From JABSOG01 sp041583135 (lineage in GTDB: Bacteria > Pseudomonadota > Gammaproteobacteria > Enterobacterales > Alteromonadaceae): DNA of 23,647 nt. Below, piece after piece: positions 22,650-23,647 of this stretch. The translations under genes and the position numbers were made by a program. Within the stretch, counting starts at the first letter, position 1. The number at the start of each line of letters is the position of its first letter. Where the stretch lies: positions 1 through 23,647 of the forward strand of contig JBFHGJ010000090.1 in the NCBI GenBank assembly GCA_041583135.1, read 5' to 3'. The notes under the pieces are model-generated. The model saw only the letters and a program-made list of their open reading frames with translations. It did no database searches and was not told the DNA's origin.

Positions 22650-23462
22650 ATGAAATTCTCTCAATTGAAAGTCGCAGCGTTGATGCTGCTAAGCAGCCTA
22701 AGCACTCAAGTCTTGGCTGAACAGGCACAAATGGATGGCAACGCCGTAATGGCCAAGTCTCTTGCAGCCAACTACTATGGCGGCCAAGACAACGTTGCCG
22801 TCGGTAAAATGACCATCACCGACAAAAGTGGTAGCGTGCGCATTCGTGAGTTCAAAATGTTGCGTATGGACACTGACGATAAAGCCCAGAGCGAATCGGA
22901 CCAAAACTACTTCGTTAAGTTCTCAGAGCCAAGCGACCTAGATGGTGTCGTCTTTATGGTGAAAAAACATGTCGGCAGCAATGACGACCGCTGGTTGTAT
23001 CTACCCAAGCTCGATTTGGTTAGACGTATTGCCGCAGGTGACAAGCGCACCAGCTTTGTCGGCTCAGATGTCATGTATGAAGACATTTCCGGCCGTCACT
23101 TAACCGAAGACGACCACACCATCGAGTCACAATCCAACAGCTATTACGTGCTTAAGAGCACGCCAAAAGATGCCGCCAACGTTGAATTCAAATACTACAA
23201 GACTTGGGTGCACAAACAGACGTTTCTTGCCCTTAAGCGTGAATACTACGATGGCAACGACAATAAATACCGTCAGATGAAAGCCCAAAAGGTCGGCACC
23301 ATCGACGATATTCCAACCATCACCAGCTCTGTGGTACAAGACCTAAACACTGGCAGCACCACCACAGTGACGTTCTCAGAGGTGAAATACAATATCGGAT
23401 TGGAAGATGAGCTGTTTCAAGAGCGTTATTTAAGAACGCCACCGGCAAAATGGTTTGATTAA
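22650..23462 (+). CDS. Periplasmic LolA-like outer-membrane lipoprotein-sorting protein (PF17131 type)
   Basis: The 270-residue exported protein has a signal peptide MKFSQLKVAALMLLSSLSTQ with cleavage after VLA. The mature part (VAVGKMTITDKSGSVRIREFKMLRMD, YFVKFSEPSDLDGVVFMVKKH, RWLYLPKLDLVRRIAAGDKRTSFVGSDVMYEDI, RYLRTPPAKWFD) matches the LolA-like family usually found with MMPL permeases. It should form an open half-barrel that can hold a lipid or acyl chain. It is presumed to carry the substrate between the MMPL permease and the outer membrane; it is not the housekeeping LolA. ATG 22650 is preferred over ATG 22647 because AGGAGA (22638-22643) is then better spaced. The gene ends at a strong terminator. 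Confidence 0.88.
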   Translation: MKFSQLKVAALMLLSSLSTQVLAEQAQMDGNAVMAKSLAANYYGGQDNVAVGKMTITDKSGSVRIREFKMLRMDTDDKAQSESDQNYFVKFSEPSDLDGVVFMVKKHVGSNDDRWLYLPKLDLVRRIAAGDKRTSFVGSDVMYEDISGRHLTEDDHTIESQSNSYYVLKSTPKDAANVEFKYYKTWVHKQTFLALKREYYDGNDNKYRQMKAQKVGTIDDIPTITSSVVQDLNTGSTTTVTFSEVKYNIGLEDELFQERYLRTPPAKWFD

Positions 23463-23475
23463 TTTTAAAGACATT

Positions 23476-23505
23476 AAAGGCGCTCTCACCGGCGCCTTTT
23501 GTTTA
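23476..23505 (+). terminator. Rho-independent terminator of the porin-MMPL-LolA-like operon
   Basis: AAAGGCGC (23476-23483) pairs with GCGCCTTT (23492-23499), followed by a T-rich tail. The reverse strand also has an A/T-rich flank, so it may serve the convergent gene at 23525 too. Confidence 0.88.
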
Positions 23506-23524
23506 TATGAACCAAGGATTACGA

Positions 23525-23647
23525 TTAGTTGTTTTTGATGTTTATGAGATAATCAACCAGCTCATGCACATGGGTAGATGGGTTATCAGTATGATTTTGT
23601 TGTGCCTGCTGGTTCACCCTAGTGGCATTTTCACGAGCAAATGGTAG
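23525..23647 (-). CDS. 3' end of an unidentified gene
   Basis: On the minus strand a frame is open from the window edge to TAA at 23525-23527, giving 40 residues: hydrophilic, Gln/Asn-rich at first (TRVNQQAQQNHTDNPST) and then HVHELVDYLINIKNN. The lack of stops, the convergent position and the terminator just beyond it support a real C-terminus. It is too short to assign a family. Confidence 0.5.
   Translation of the reverse strand, partial: LPFARENATRVNQQAQQNHTDNPSTHVHELVDYLINIKNN

Overview
The window looks like chromosome of a marine or aquatic gammaproteobacterium, most likely from the Alteromonadales (Shewanella-like). TrmH, RecG, RarD, the YigI-type thioesterase and RecQ all read as close relatives of the E. 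coli proteins. The rest (DUF3570/ApbE, DUF2884, a GlyGly-CTERM protease, a 7TMR-DISM GGDEF/EAL protein, several beta-barrels) is typical of that order. The genus cannot be fixed from the sequence alone. There are no tRNA or rRNA genes, CRISPR arrays, transposase genes or phage genes.

Layout. 1-1232: end of a DUF3570 outer-membrane protein gene, overlapped by an ApbE flavin transferase gene. 1297-1929 (-): small outer-membrane beta-barrel. 2266-3123: periplasmic DUF2884/YggN-like protein, followed by a GGA-rich transcribed-looking stretch that ends in a strong terminator (candidate Csr/Rsm-type small RNA). 3342-6141: trmH-recG operon. 6139-6392: array of GGTGTCAGACAC palindromes (REP-like, probably RAYT-type), including a decayed copy of the rarD 3' end. 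6393-7867 (-): yigI-like thioesterase then rarD. 7868-8216: a gene-free stretch packed with stem-loops. 8217-10016: recQ. 10041-10340 (-): small cytochrome c. 10460-10759: DUF3630-like small protein. 10816-13743: membrane GGDEF/EAL protein. 13777-14409 (-): second small barrel. 14651-17556: secreted helical protein of unknown role, translationally coupled to an M14 metallocarboxypeptidase with a GlyGly-CTERM tail. 17549-18408 (-): BigR/SqrR-like ArsR regulator and a DUF442 phosphatase-like lipoprotein. 18584-23462: three-gene operon of a porin, an MMPL/RND permease and a LolA-like periplasmic protein. 23525-23647 (-): 3' end of an unidentified gene.

How the genes may work together. The porin-MMPL-LolA-like set has a component for each envelope layer and probably moves a hydrophobic or lipid-like substrate. 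It lies divergent from the sulfide-responsive-type regulator operon, and the shared intergenic region holds candidate operators. ApbE plus DUF3570 suggests flavinylation of an extracytoplasmic redox protein encoded upstream of the window. The strongest non-coding signals are the GGA-rich RNA after the yggN-like gene, the REP array carrying a rarD relic, and the structured region upstream of recQ and yigI.
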